Shown here: positions 1 to 7,725 of the stretch, piece after piece
How positions within the stretch are numbered: the first letter of the stretch is position 1
Layout: the number at the start of each line of letters is the position of its first letter
Source: Magnetococcales bacterium
GTDB taxonomy: Bacteria; Pseudomonadota; Magnetococcia; Magnetococcales; JADFYX01
NCBI GenBank assembly: GCA_015232365.1
Contig: JADFZU010000018.1
Span: 1 to 48,180, forward strand
Direction of reading: 5' to 3'
DNA length: 48,180 nucleotides
Made by a program: the position numbers and the translations under genes
The notes under the pieces: generated by a model
Databases searched by the model: none
What the model was told of the DNA's origin: nothing
Seen by the model: only the letters and a program-made list of their open reading frames with translations

Positions 1-618
1 GACATTTAAACGGTGCTGTACTATATGGAGCTTGGTATTATCACGGCCAGATACAAACACCGAATCACCTTTAGCCCGGCCACGAAACGTATAATCAATA
101 GAGACCCCTGCAATATTATGGGATACAATTGACCTCTCATCACGACCAACAACCTTTGCAACTGTACGCAGAAAATCTTCTGGCAGCAAATCTTGGGGCC
201 GTCCCTCTTCCAGTCCCAGGCTAAGAAGGTAGTGCCTTACACTTGGGTTAACATAGAGAATGGAGCCGCCTTGATCAATTTTGAAGATAAGATCAGGGTT
301 CATGTCTGGAAAGTCGCTAAAAAAATTTTTGCTGCGCTGCTGGGCAATCTTGCAAGCAGTGCTGGTCACAATCCACGGCACAAAGAATGGGATAAGCAGC
401 TTACCAGTACCGTAAACAGGGTAGGAGTATAGTGAGTTCACCAGTTCAGAAATATAGTCATGCCCAACAAAAATAGCGTTAAAGTAGCTAAACAGATGGA
501 TCGCTCCTCCAACCAGCATTGCTGCAAGTGGAGGCCGGGAAAAAATGCTGACCAGAACCCCTTTACCACCACTCACTTGAGGTTGAGTTGTGGTGCTTAG
601 CTGTGGTTTTTTTTGCAT
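1..618 (-). CDS. PAS-domain membrane sensor protein, 3' end outside the window
   Basis: An uninterrupted minus-strand frame runs from an ATG at 618 to the window edge, giving the first 206 residues of a longer protein. Two hydrophobic stretches (about residues 29-51 and 68-90) look like membrane segments. From about residue 107 the sequence NPDLIFKIDQGGSILYVNP is typical of a PAS fold. The output domain is missing because the window ends, so it could be a histidine kinase, diguanylate cyclase or chemoreceptor. The start is the only ATG near the 5' end and is preceded by a weak GAGAT ribosome-binding site. It is divergent from the ankyrin gene at 800. Topology and PAS assignment are read from the translation; the signalling role is inferred. 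Confidence 0.75.
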   Translation of the reverse strand, partial: MQKKPQLSTTTQPQVSGGKGVLVSIFSRPPLAAMLVGGAIHLFSYFNAIFVGHDYISELVNSLYSYPVYGTGKLLIPFFVPWIVTSTACKIAQQRSKNFFSDFPDMNPDLIFKIDQGGSILYVNPSVRHYLLSLGLEEGRPQDLLPEDFLRTVAKVVGRDERSIVSHNIAGVSIDYTFRGRAKGDSVFVSGRDNTKLHIVQHRLNV

Positions 619-799
619 AAGGCGATCTCATCAAAATAGATAGGCTGAACCATCCATGAGATCTTACACTAATAGAGCGGCATAGAAAACGGTATGCTTT
701 GAATACTCCAAGCCAGAGTGACTAAAAACAGTTTGCAATAAAACCAGCAACCTAATATTCTATAAAAAAAGAATTTTTTGATTAAGGAAAACCAACATC

Positions 800-1552
800 A
801 TGGTAAAACATCTCATATGTTTTCTAGCGATAATCACTTTGACTCTCTCGACAACCGGCTATACCAAAGAGAAAGATATTGAACAGTATCTTCTATTAAA
901 CCTAAAAAGAACAATGGTTGATGTAAATGCAACTGATGCCAGGGGAACCACTCTGCTACACTGGGCAGCGAAAAACAGCTACCCCAGAATTGTCGAGTTT
1001 TTACTGGCAAGAGGAGCAGATCCTGACCGGGTCAACTATTCAGGCATTACACCAATTGAGTTGGCTATTGAGAGCAAGGGGCCGGGAACCGGTAGAATAG
1101 TCCAGCTTCTGCAAAATGCGATACTTGGCAAAAGCACTCCTGTCACGAAGATGGACGACTCTAAAACCATGGAACAATCATCAGCAGCAGCAATCAGCTC
1201 CCCGGCAACAAACAATTACTCAGCTTTTGCAGATAAAATCACCCTGCCGCCTAGTACTATAATTGCCCAAAAAATTATTAAGGAAAAAGAGCTGGAGATA
1301 GATGCATTAAACAAAAAAATAGCTGACCTGAAAATCAACTTAGCAAAAAAAGATAAAGATATTGTACTGACAGAAAGAAATGCAAAAGCTATTGAGTCAA
1401 TCAGTTACGAGCTTGAGGATACTAAAGAAAAACTGAAAATCATTCAGGCAGAAAACCAATATTTAAAAGCAAAAACCAAGTCGTTCAAGATTCTAGACTA
1501 TTTAACCGTTGACTTCATGCTTGCAATTGAGTGGCTAAACAAAGAACAGTAA
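800..1552 (+). CDS. Exported ankyrin-repeat and coiled-coil protein
   Basis: A 250-residue protein with an N-terminal signal peptide (hydrophobic to about residue 20), so it probably acts in the periplasm. Residues about 38-105 hold roughly two ankyrin repeats, visible as GTTLLHWAAKNSYPRIVEFL followed by LLARGADPDRVNYSGITPIE. A low-complexity linker follows. Residues about 155-225 are rich in Lys and Glu with heptad spacing and should form a long coiled coil. Ankyrin repeats and coiled coils mediate protein-protein contacts; no catalytic motif is seen. The ATG is preceded by AAGGAAA. The sensor gene follows after 40 bp and the radical SAM gene 9 bp after that, so the three may be co-transcribed. 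The specific function is unknown. Confidence 0.8.
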   Translation: MVKHLICFLAIITLTLSTTGYTKEKDIEQYLLLNLKRTMVDVNATDARGTTLLHWAAKNSYPRIVEFLLARGADPDRVNYSGITPIELAIESKGPGTGRIVQLLQNAILGKSTPVTKMDDSKTMEQSSAAAISSPATNNYSAFADKITLPPSTIIAQKIIKEKELEIDALNKKIADLKINLAKKDKDIVLTERNAKAIESISYELEDTKEKLKIIQAENQYLKAKTKSFKILDYLTVDFMLAIEWLNKEQ

Positions 1553-1592
1553 AGCAAAAAAATCCATTCGCCTAAAAAAAGGGGCCGGCTCA

Positions 1593-2237
1593 ATGTCCAA
1601 GATAAAAACCTCGACACAACTGCATATTTTCATCTTGATTCTGACTGTTTTGATTATGCTTTCCCTTAACATGATTCAAGATAACGCCAACAGTTTCAGC
1701 AGTACTTGGAAAAACTATCTTAACCAGGTTGCCAGCCGGCAAATTCTTTTACAGGATATCAAAACCAACTTTGGTTACGGAGGTGCTATTCACAATTTTA
1801 AAAATTATCTAATTCGCAACCAGGAAAAATACCGTATGCACTCTGAAAACCAGTTTAAAGATATACTCATTAGCATCGAGTACTATAGAGATGTCCCAAA
1901 CCTTGGCAACCATGAGAAAAAGGCCCTGGAAGATATTGTGATGGTTGTTAGCAACTATCAAAAACAGCTCGGAGTTATTATGCATATGCATGGTGAGAAG
2001 GCCAGCATCAATGCAATAGATCAAATTGTAAAAGTTGATGATCTTCCCGCCATCATGGCTTTGCGTACTCTCCAGATAGAGTTTGAAATTCTTACCGCTG
2101 CCAACTCTGGAGAGATACAGTCAGAGGTGATAAAAACAGGCCAACACACCATAATTCTATTTATATTGGTTATAATCTTAGCTTTAAGCTTTGGTTTAAT
2201 CACCAACACCTATATTAGAGGAAAACTCAAGAGCTGA
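1593..2237 (+). CDS. Orphan two-TM sensory-domain protein with GYGG-IHNFKNY motif
   Basis: This 214-residue protein has a membrane segment near residues 10-28, a mostly helical external domain, and a second membrane segment near 186-206, ending eight residues later. Residues 61-75 read GYGGAIHNFKNYLIR. I recognise this from the extracytoplasmic input domains of chemoreceptors, GGDEF proteins and kinases in magnetotactic and related Proteobacteria. In those proteins the second membrane helix leads into HAMP and an output domain; here the frame stops at once and no output domain lies downstream. It therefore looks like a free-standing input module, or a gene that lost its output half. It sits between the ankyrin gene and a radical SAM gene on the same strand. 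The ligand is unknown. Confidence 0.75.
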   Translation: MSKIKTSTQLHIFILILTVLIMLSLNMIQDNANSFSSTWKNYLNQVASRQILLQDIKTNFGYGGAIHNFKNYLIRNQEKYRMHSENQFKDILISIEYYRDVPNLGNHEKKALEDIVMVVSNYQKQLGVIMHMHGEKASINAIDQIVKVDDLPAIMALRTLQIEFEILTAANSGEIQSEVIKTGQHTIILFILVIILALSFGLITNTYIRGKLKS

Positions 2238-2246
2238 TTTTTTCCT

Positions 2247-3131
2247 ATGGCCATAAACTATCACATGCCTCTGTACCGCCCACCGTCAGAGGGTGAAAAT
2301 CTGATTATTCAGGCCACATTAGGCTGTAGCTTTAATAACTGCACATTCTGCTCCATGTACCACGGCAAAACTTTTCAACCTAGAGCATTGGCAGATGTTA
2401 TGCTGGATATTGACCAAGCTGCTTCTGAATGGCCCCAGGCCAGGCGGGTTTTTCTTGCTGACGGTGATGCTCTTGTACTGCCCACCTCACACCTGCTTAA
2501 AATTCTCAACCATCTCTCGCTACGTTTGCCAAAGTTAACCCGTGTATCCTCTTATGCACTACCGGGCAACCTATTAAAAAAATCGGTGGCTGAGCTAAAC
2601 CTACTCCAAGAACATAAGCTGACTCTGCTCTACTACGGCATAGAGAGCGGCTCAGCCTCCCTATTAAAAAAAATCCGCAAAGGAGCCACCCCGGAAGGAA
2701 TGTTTGAAGGTCTGATCAAAGCAGAGGAGGCACAGATAAAAACCTCGGCAACAGTGGTTCTGGGCCTGGGAGGACAGGAGGAGTGGCAGAGCCATATTGA
2801 CCAAACTGTGGATCTACTGCAAAAAGCCCCGGTAAACTATCTATCGACTCTACAGCTTTTTCTTGAGGATTCGGTTCGGGAGCGATTTTTGTCTGGGTTT
2901 AAAGCCGGTTTTAAATTTCAAGATGATCGGGGGATTTTGGCAGAACAGTACCGGTTGATTGACAGACTAACCAGTCTACCCAAAAGAGCTGTTTTCCGCT
3001 CCAACCACGCATCCAACGCTCTGGCTTTAGCTGGAAACCTGCCTAAAGACCGTCAGCGTCTTTTGATGGAGATTAAAGCTGCCCAAGACGGAGCAGCCAA
3101 TCTGCGTCCTGCATTTTTAAGATCCCTTTAA
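2247..3131 (+). CDS. Radical SAM protein
   Basis: A 294-residue radical SAM enzyme. The 4Fe-4S ligands appear as GCSFNNCTFCSMY (C27, C32, C35), with the C-x4-C-x2-C spacing of a subfamily whose usual signature is GCS-x2-x-CTFC-x-MY. The SAM-binding stretch LLYYGIESGSASLLKKIRKG follows the barrel pattern of the Elp3/HemN-like group. The substrate cannot be read from sequence. It starts 9 bp after the orphan sensor with no clear Shine-Dalgarno, which suggests translational coupling. Its TAA stop overlaps the left edge of a palindromic element, so the native C-terminus may have been altered by that insertion. Confidence 0.85.
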   Translation: MAINYHMPLYRPPSEGENLIIQATLGCSFNNCTFCSMYHGKTFQPRALADVMLDIDQAASEWPQARRVFLADGDALVLPTSHLLKILNHLSLRLPKLTRVSSYALPGNLLKKSVAELNLLQEHKLTLLYYGIESGSASLLKKIRKGATPEGMFEGLIKAEEAQIKTSATVVLGLGGQEEWQSHIDQTVDLLQKAPVNYLSTLQLFLEDSVRERFLSGFKAGFKFQDDRGILAEQYRLIDRLTSLPKRAVFRSNHASNALALAGNLPKDRQRLLMEIKAAQDGAANLRPAFLRSL

Positions 3132-3298
3132 ACCCAGGTTACGTAGCTGGACATGCCTTAGTGGCACAGCATTTTGGTTTGTCTGGTAAATCAGGAAAAT
3201 CGAAACCACCTTGTTGGTGACAAGACTTTGTTCTGGTTTGCATGGTTAATCAAGAGGTTGTGCAGGTGATGTTACGAACAACTGCAAAATCGAGGTTA
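3131..3298. repeat. Palindromic element copy 1 (long form, about 168 bp)
   Basis: The left end reads AACCCAGGTTACGTAGCTGG and the right end ACAACTGCAAAATCGAGGTT, diverged inverted repeats of the family. The interior shares TGGTTTGTCTGGTAAATCAG and CTGGTTTGCATGGTTAATCA with the other copies; these two strings resemble each other as direct repeats. They flank a central module of about 50 bp containing the hairpin CTTGT-TGGTG-ACAAG, which is also found in copy 4. The left end overlaps the stop codon of the radical SAM gene. It lies between convergent genes. Confidence 0.75.
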
Positions 3299-3305
3299 AA
3301 CGCTT

Positions 3306-3332
3306 CCGGGAAGAGGCTCTGCCCCTTCCCGG
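3306..3332. repeat. GC-rich hairpin repeat, copy A
   Basis: A 12-bp inverted repeat with one mismatch and a TCT loop (arms CCGGGAAGAGGC and GCCCCTTCCCGG), followed by GGACCCA. It resembles the hairpin at 33943-33965, which is likewise followed by AGACCCA. It sits between convergent genes and could stop transcription or act as a REP-like unit. It directly follows palindromic element copy 1. Confidence 0.6.
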
Positions 3333-3346
3333 ACCCATTTTTAAAT

Positions 3347-3847
3347 TTAGCCCAGTGCTGCTAAAACTTCATCATAGTTTGGCTCTTCAACAATCTCAGG
3401 TACTTGCTGTGTATAGGTGACTGTTCCGTTGCCGTCAAGAACTACTACCGCTCTAGCAAGTAGTCCAGCCAAAGGACCATCAACAATACGGACACCATAA
3501 TCTTCGCCAAAACCTCTAGCACGAAGCTCTGATACTGAGACAACACTTTCCAGACCTTCAGCACCACAAAAACGGCTGTGGGCAAATGGCAGATCAAGAG
3601 ATACACATAAAACCACTGTGTCAGCCTTGCTTGCTACATCTTGATTGAAACGGCGTACAGATGCAGCACACACAGGTGTATCAATGCTTGGAAAAATGTT
3701 TAGAACTACTGTTTTACCAGCAAAATCACTAAGAGATACATCAGATAGATCAACTTTTGTCAATTTAAAGTCAGCACCTTTGCTGCCAACAGCAGGTAGA
3801 GAGCCACAAGTGTTGATGGGGTTACCTTTCAGGGTAATGCTTGCCAT
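3347..3847 (-). CDS. tpx: Thiol peroxidase (atypical 2-Cys peroxiredoxin)
   Basis: Reduces hydrogen and alkyl peroxides using thioredoxin. The 166-residue protein matches Escherichia coli Tpx closely: the peroxidatic cysteine lies in [16 protein letters not shown] (C60), the resolving cysteine in [10 protein letters not shown] (C94), and [16 protein letters not shown] is conserved. An ATG three codons upstream (3856) is only one base from the AGGAG site, whereas the ATG at 3847 is ten bases away and matches the family N-terminus, so 3847 is preferred. Although peroxiredoxins are often cytoplasmic, Tpx is periplasmic in some older literature; no signal peptide is seen here. The upstream 125 bp carries several inverted repeats that could be a redox operator. 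Confidence 0.93.
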   Translation of the reverse strand: MASITLKGNPINTCGSLPAVGSKGADFKLTKVDLSDVSLSDFAGKTVVLNIFPSIDTPVCAASVRRFNQDVASKADTVVLCVSLDLPFAHSRFCGAEGLESVVSVSELRARGFGEDYGVRIVDGPLAGLLARAVVVLDGNGTVTYTQQVPEIVEEPNYDEVLAALG

Positions 3848-3972
3848 TGTTTTCATACTCCTAATAAAATTTTATTGTGGTAGTGCCATAAAAAAATTTG
3901 GTTAACGTAAGTACTCTACCGATTTAAATCTTGAGACGCAATTGTTAACCAGAAAATTCATAAAATAGTTGG
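3848..3972 (-). promoter_or_regulatory. tpx upstream region with inverted repeats
   Basis: Just upstream of the tpx ribosome-binding site lies the perfect palindrome AATAAAATTTTATT (3863-3876). Further upstream, TGGTTAAC (3899-3906) and GTTAACCA (3944-3951) form an 8-bp inverted repeat around 37 bp, and TTGGTTAA recurs at about 3969. These could be regulator sites. No consensus promoter is convincing and no regulator is identified. Confidence 0.35.
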
Positions 3973-5082
3973 TTAATCAGCATCCTTTATAACAAATAAC
4001 AGCCACAGCAACTCCCCGGCAAAAAACAGCACAACCAATCCAGCCAGCCCACCTCCCCACTCCCGACTCCAAACAGAAATTACCCCGGCAATGTAGAAAA
4101 ACAGCAGCCGGAGAGCTCCACGCCTGGCGAGAAAATACTGCCCGGCCTCCCGTTTGGCAATGGAGTGGCCAGGCCACTTCCATAGCGGCAGCAGGTGGCT
4201 TAACGCACCGCTAACCAGAGGGAAGAGAAAAAAACAGAAAAGATAGTGCAGATTGGTTATTCCATCCAAAACAATCAAACCGGTAAAACCAAACAAAGCC
4301 CCAAACAAGGAAACTGCTGCCCCAGAGGGGTTTTTAATCCCTCTACGCTGCCTCCAGATAGATTTGATAATAGCTATAAGAGGGATCAACCAAACCATCC
4401 GGCCAATCTCGTTACAAAAAGCAATATCTGCAGCCCCTGCAGCCAAAAAGACAGAGCCAATGACGACAAATTTTAGATGCTGCTCAAGACGCTTTCCGCT
4501 CTCGGGATCATGATATCTGGCTACTGTTGGCAGAAAAACCTGCAAAGTTCCTATGGCTGTCAGACCAAGAAAACCCACCAAATTAAGCTGCTGGTGAACT
4601 GAACGCAAAGCCTGCCACCATTGGGGATTCAGGTAGGCGACAAAAATTGTTGTAAGGCCAAAAATCAAAAAAATAATCGCAGCCTTATACCAACTCAAAC
4701 CGGGATGGGGGCCGCCTAGACTTTTTCTACTCTGCCGGCCCATCCAATAGAGCAGAACAGAAGAGAGCAGAATACCCAAAGGTGCAGCCACCACTACAAA
4801 CATCGGCTCCCAGCTAATGGCTATAAGTACGATAAAGCCAGTAGCCATGGCCAAGAATGGCAACCAGCATATCCAACCTGATGGGGGAGCGGTGCGAGTT
4901 AAGGTCGGTGTAAAATAGACCATAGCACCAAAAATTAGCGGAAAGGCTCCCATTGCCAAAATCAGGTGGGCAAGTTGGGCCATGGAGAGGTTTTTACCCT
5001 GGCTAGCAATTGTAACAAAAAACAGTATGGCAAGCAGGGCTATGGTAATAAGACGCTGACTATAAATCTGGCTAGCTTTCAT
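3973..5082 (-). CDS. Polytopic membrane protein, COX1/NnrS-like
   Basis: A 369-residue protein consisting almost wholly of about ten to eleven hydrophobic segments, so an inner-membrane protein. The stretch RSVHQQLNLVGFLGLTAIG followed by LPTVAR resembles the H-x-x-x-N-x-x-G pattern of NnrS and of membrane proteins related to cytochrome oxidase subunit I, in which histidines bind haem. Other possible haem ligands are too scattered to assign. NnrS-type proteins respond to nitric oxide and nitrosative stress; the neighbouring thiol peroxidase on the same strand would fit a stress role, but this is inference. It is 125 bp upstream of tpx, too far to assume co-transcription. Confidence 0.6.
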   Translation of the reverse strand: MKASQIYSQRLITIALLAILFFVTIASQGKNLSMAQLAHLILAMGAFPLIFGAMVYFTPTLTRTAPPSGWICWLPFLAMATGFIVLIAISWEPMFVVVAAPLGILLSSVLLYWMGRQSRKSLGGPHPGLSWYKAAIIFLIFGLTTIFVAYLNPQWWQALRSVHQQLNLVGFLGLTAIGTLQVFLPTVARYHDPESGKRLEQHLKFVVIGSVFLAAGAADIAFCNEIGRMVWLIPLIAIIKSIWRQRRGIKNPSGAAVSLFGALFGFTGLIVLDGITNLHYLFCFFLFPLVSGALSHLLPLWKWPGHSIAKREAGQYFLARRGALRLLFFYIAGVISVWSREWGGGLAGLVVLFFAGELLWLLFVIKDAD

Positions 5083-5400
5083 ATATTGCTAAGCTTTTGG
5101 TCATAATCATGCTCCATTTTAAAAAGACATTTCAAAACAGCCCTGAACCAGATCTTGTTACAATGTTATTATTGTTAGGAAAATTCACAACTTAAACATA
5201 CAATTTAATATACTTTCCATTATATATTTTATAGTATATCAGATATAAGCAATTCAACCTAGATCCGGCAGTTGGGCGTGCCATTGATGTCATAGCATGT
5301 TGGTTTTTCTGATTTGTCAGGTGAATCATGAGGCTGTGCCAGTAATGTAAGGACAACTGCCAAATCTAGATTCAGACATCGGTTACTGGGTTGGGAAGCC
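5083..5400. other. Gene-free divergent region with AT-rich promoter zone and palindromic element
   Basis: This 318-bp gap separates the divergent COX1/NnrS-like gene and the hybrid histidine kinase. Positions 5083-5255 are very AT-rich and presumably hold both promoters, with several TATAAT-like strings near 5205-5240 but none decisive. The rest is palindromic element copy 2 and the GGGAAG ribosome-binding site of the kinase. Confidence 0.5.
5256..5372. repeat. Palindromic element copy 2 (117 bp form)
   Basis: The left end AACCTAGATCCGGCAGTTG and the right end CAACTGCCAAATCTAGATT are inverted repeats matching at 16 of 19 positions. The interior TTGGTTTTTCTG is shared with copy 5, as is the following AATCA-x-GAGG block. 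It lies between the promoter zone and the start of the histidine kinase gene, ending 28 bp before its ATG, so it is probably transcribed as part of that leader. Confidence 0.85.
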
Positions 5401-7713
5401 ATGAGTGAGTCTAAAAATTTACTAAACGGCACATTTACCACTCTACGTGATATAGGGTGGCAATCATGGTTTGTACCAACTTTTCTTACCACTCTCCTGG
5501 TCTGCACCAGCTTGGTCAATTTTGTCCTGTTTCACACCTTGGTAGAACTATTTGCAGTTGTGGTCAGTATCATCATGGTTGTAGTGGTGTGGACTACCTA
5601 CTCATTTTCTCGCAACCATTTCCTCATGTTTTTAGGCTGTGGCTATTTCTGGGTTGCCTGTCTAGATTTAATCCACGCATTAGCATTTGAAGGGATGAAT
5701 ATTTTTCCAAACAACTCAGGCAGTTTAACTCTGGAATATTGGTTGGCAGCAAGGTTTTCTGAGGCTTTTCTTCTGCTTGCCGCACCTTTTTTTCTTAATC
5801 AGAGAGTTTCACGAATACGCATTTTTACCCTGTTTGGCCTTCTCTCAACTAGTTTTTGCCTCAGCATTATCACCGATATATTCCCAGTCTGCTATCTCCC
5901 TGGTGTTGGCTTGACCACGTTCAAAATCTACAGCGAGTATGCAATCATAGTGATATTATTCATGGCAGCACTATTCCTCCAGCAACGCCGTGCCAGTCTG
6001 GAGCCTAGAATTTTTCACCTCATGATAATATCTATCATGCTGACTATTGCTGCAGAGCTAGCTTTCACGTTATACACCGACTTCTCAGGAATTTTTATTA
6101 CTACAGGCCACATCTTCAAACTATTCTCTTTCTGGCTCATCTTTATTGCTATTATCCGTACCACCTTGAAAGAGCCGTTTAAAATATTGGCCAGAGGCTC
6201 CAGCAGCTATGATGCAGTCCCGGACTCAATAGTATTGGTCAACCGTCAAGGGCTGATTTTACACGCAAACCAAGCTACACAAAAGATGGCCGGGATTAGC
6301 GAAAAAGAGCTACTGCAAAGCAACTGCCACGATATATTCCACAACCCTGCCATTGCCGCTATAAACTGTCCGGTATGCCGAACTATAACCAACAACCAAC
6401 AGTTATTAAACTTTGAGATGGCAATTCCCAGCCGGGAGCAGTACCTCCAACTGCACATAACACCAATGAACCATGGAGGGCCTACAGATGGTCTAGTCCA
6501 CGTCGCCAGCGACATCACTAAAAGAAAGCTTGCTGAAACAGAGCTACGCCACGCCAAAGAGTTTGCAGAGAAAGCAAGCAGAACCAAAAGTGAATTTTTA
6601 GCTATCATGAGCCATGAGATACGCACCCCTTTAAATGCAATTCTCGGCATGGCAGAAGTCGTCAGGACCACGGAACTAGACCCAAAGCAGATTCGTTACA
6701 TTGCGGTAATCAGTAGAGCTGGGAAAAACCTTTTGACCTTGATAGAGGATATTCTGGACTTTTCACAAATAGAATCTGGACAGTTAGCCATAGAGAAAAA
6801 AACTGTGGACCTAAAGCAGTTAACCCAGGATGCCATTGAAATTCACACCTTGAATGCCGAACAAAAAAAACTTGACCTGCGCTGCCTCATAGAGCCTGGA
6901 ACCCCTGATTTTTTTATTGGCGACCCACAACGCATCAGACAAATATTACTTAATATTCTAGGTAACGCAGTTAAATTTACAGACCAGGGGAAAATTGAGC
7001 TTCTAGTTACTTGCTCTGACAAAAAAACCCTGCTTTTTTCAGTAACAGACAGCGGAATAGGCATTCGGCCCGACCAACAGTTAAATATTTTCAAACCATT
7101 CTCCCAGGTCGATTCATCATTCACCAGAGAACATGGCGGCATAGGTTTGGGATTGTCATTAAGTAAACGGCTGGCTGATACAATGAATGCCAAGATATGG
7201 GTAGAGAGTCAATATGGTAGTGGCAGTACATTCTATCTGGCGATACCCTTAACTGATAACAGCCAGCAACATGACAAAAACTTACCTATAGGTATTTCTA
7301 CAGCAAACACTCCCTACCATGAACACCCCACCTTGACTAAAAAATCGATTCTCCTGGCAGAGGATGATAATGATAACGCTATGTTGATTCAGGTATTTCT
7401 TAAAAACAGCCCCCATAAACTTGATGTAGTGACAGATGGACAGCAAGCTGTGGACAGGATTTTAACCAATCAGAGATATGATCTGCTATTGATGGATATT
7501 CAGATGCCAAGAATTGACGGCCTTGAAGCAACCAGACAGATCCGGGCCTGGGAGAAAAAAGCTGGCAAAACAAAAACACCAATTCTTGCTTTAACTGCCC
7601 ACGCCATGGAAGAAGATAAGGAGCTATCCCTGGCTGCAGGTTGTGACAGCCACATTACCAAGCCAATCAGTAAAAGCACCCTGTTTAAGATTATAGAGAA
7701 GTTTGCCACATAG
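5401..7713 (+). CDS. MASE3-PAS hybrid sensor histidine kinase with receiver domain
   Basis: A 770-residue inner-membrane kinase. Residues about 15-255 carry some seven membrane helices with the MASE3-type signature DLIHALAFEGMNIF. A PAS domain spans about 272-375 with a cysteine pair, CPVC. HisKA follows, with phospho-acceptor H405 in SHEIRTPLNAILG. The ATPase domain shows N (NILGNAVKFTD), G1 (DSGIGI) and G2 (GGIGLGLSLSKRLAD) boxes. The C-terminal receiver has acidic residues LAEDDND, phospho-acceptor D699 in LLMDIQMPRIDG, and a conserved KP near the end. The input ligand is unknown. No dedicated DNA-binding response regulator is adjacent, so phosphate may pass to a separate Hpt protein. It converges on the FHA gene with a 12-bp gap. 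Confidence 0.93.
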   Translation: MSESKNLLNGTFTTLRDIGWQSWFVPTFLTTLLVCTSLVNFVLFHTLVELFAVVVSIIMVVVVWTTYSFSRNHFLMFLGCGYFWVACLDLIHALAFEGMNIFPNNSGSLTLEYWLAARFSEAFLLLAAPFFLNQRVSRIRIFTLFGLLSTSFCLSIITDIFPVCYLPGVGLTTFKIYSEYAIIVILFMAALFLQQRRASLEPRIFHLMIISIMLTIAAELAFTLYTDFSGIFITTGHIFKLFSFWLIFIAIIRTTLKEPFKILARGSSSYDAVPDSIVLVNRQGLILHANQATQKMAGISEKELLQSNCHDIFHNPAIAAINCPVCRTITNNQQLLNFEMAIPSREQYLQLHITPMNHGGPTDGLVHVASDITKRKLAETELRHAKEFAEKASRTKSEFLAIMSHEIRTPLNAILGMAEVVRTTELDPKQIRYIAVISRAGKNLLTLIEDILDFSQIESGQLAIEKKTVDLKQLTQDAIEIHTLNAEQKKLDLRCLIEPGTPDFFIGDPQRIRQILLNILGNAVKFTDQGKIELLVTCSDKKTLLFSVTDSGIGIRPDQQLNIFKPFSQVDSSFTREHGGIGLGLSLSKRLADTMNAKIWVESQYGSGSTFYLAIPLTDNSQQHDKNLPIGISTANTPYHEHPTLTKKSILLAEDDNDNAMLIQVFLKNSPHKLDVVTDGQQAVDRILTNQRYDLLLMDIQMPRIDGLEATRQIRAWEKKAGKTKTPILALTAHAMEEDKELSLAAGCDSHITKPISKSTLFKIIEKFAT

Positions 7714-7725
7714 AAACTGGCTATA

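Noticed and set aside
193-432. Plus-strand frame of 79 codons
   Set aside because: It lies opposite the clear minus-strand PAS sensor frame, which has membrane helices and a recognisable domain. The plus-strand translation resembles nothing.
800-3131. The ankyrin-sensor-radical SAM trio as a phage defence system
   Set aside because: The signal peptide on the ankyrin protein and the lack of nuclease, NTPase or other effector domain give no support for defence.
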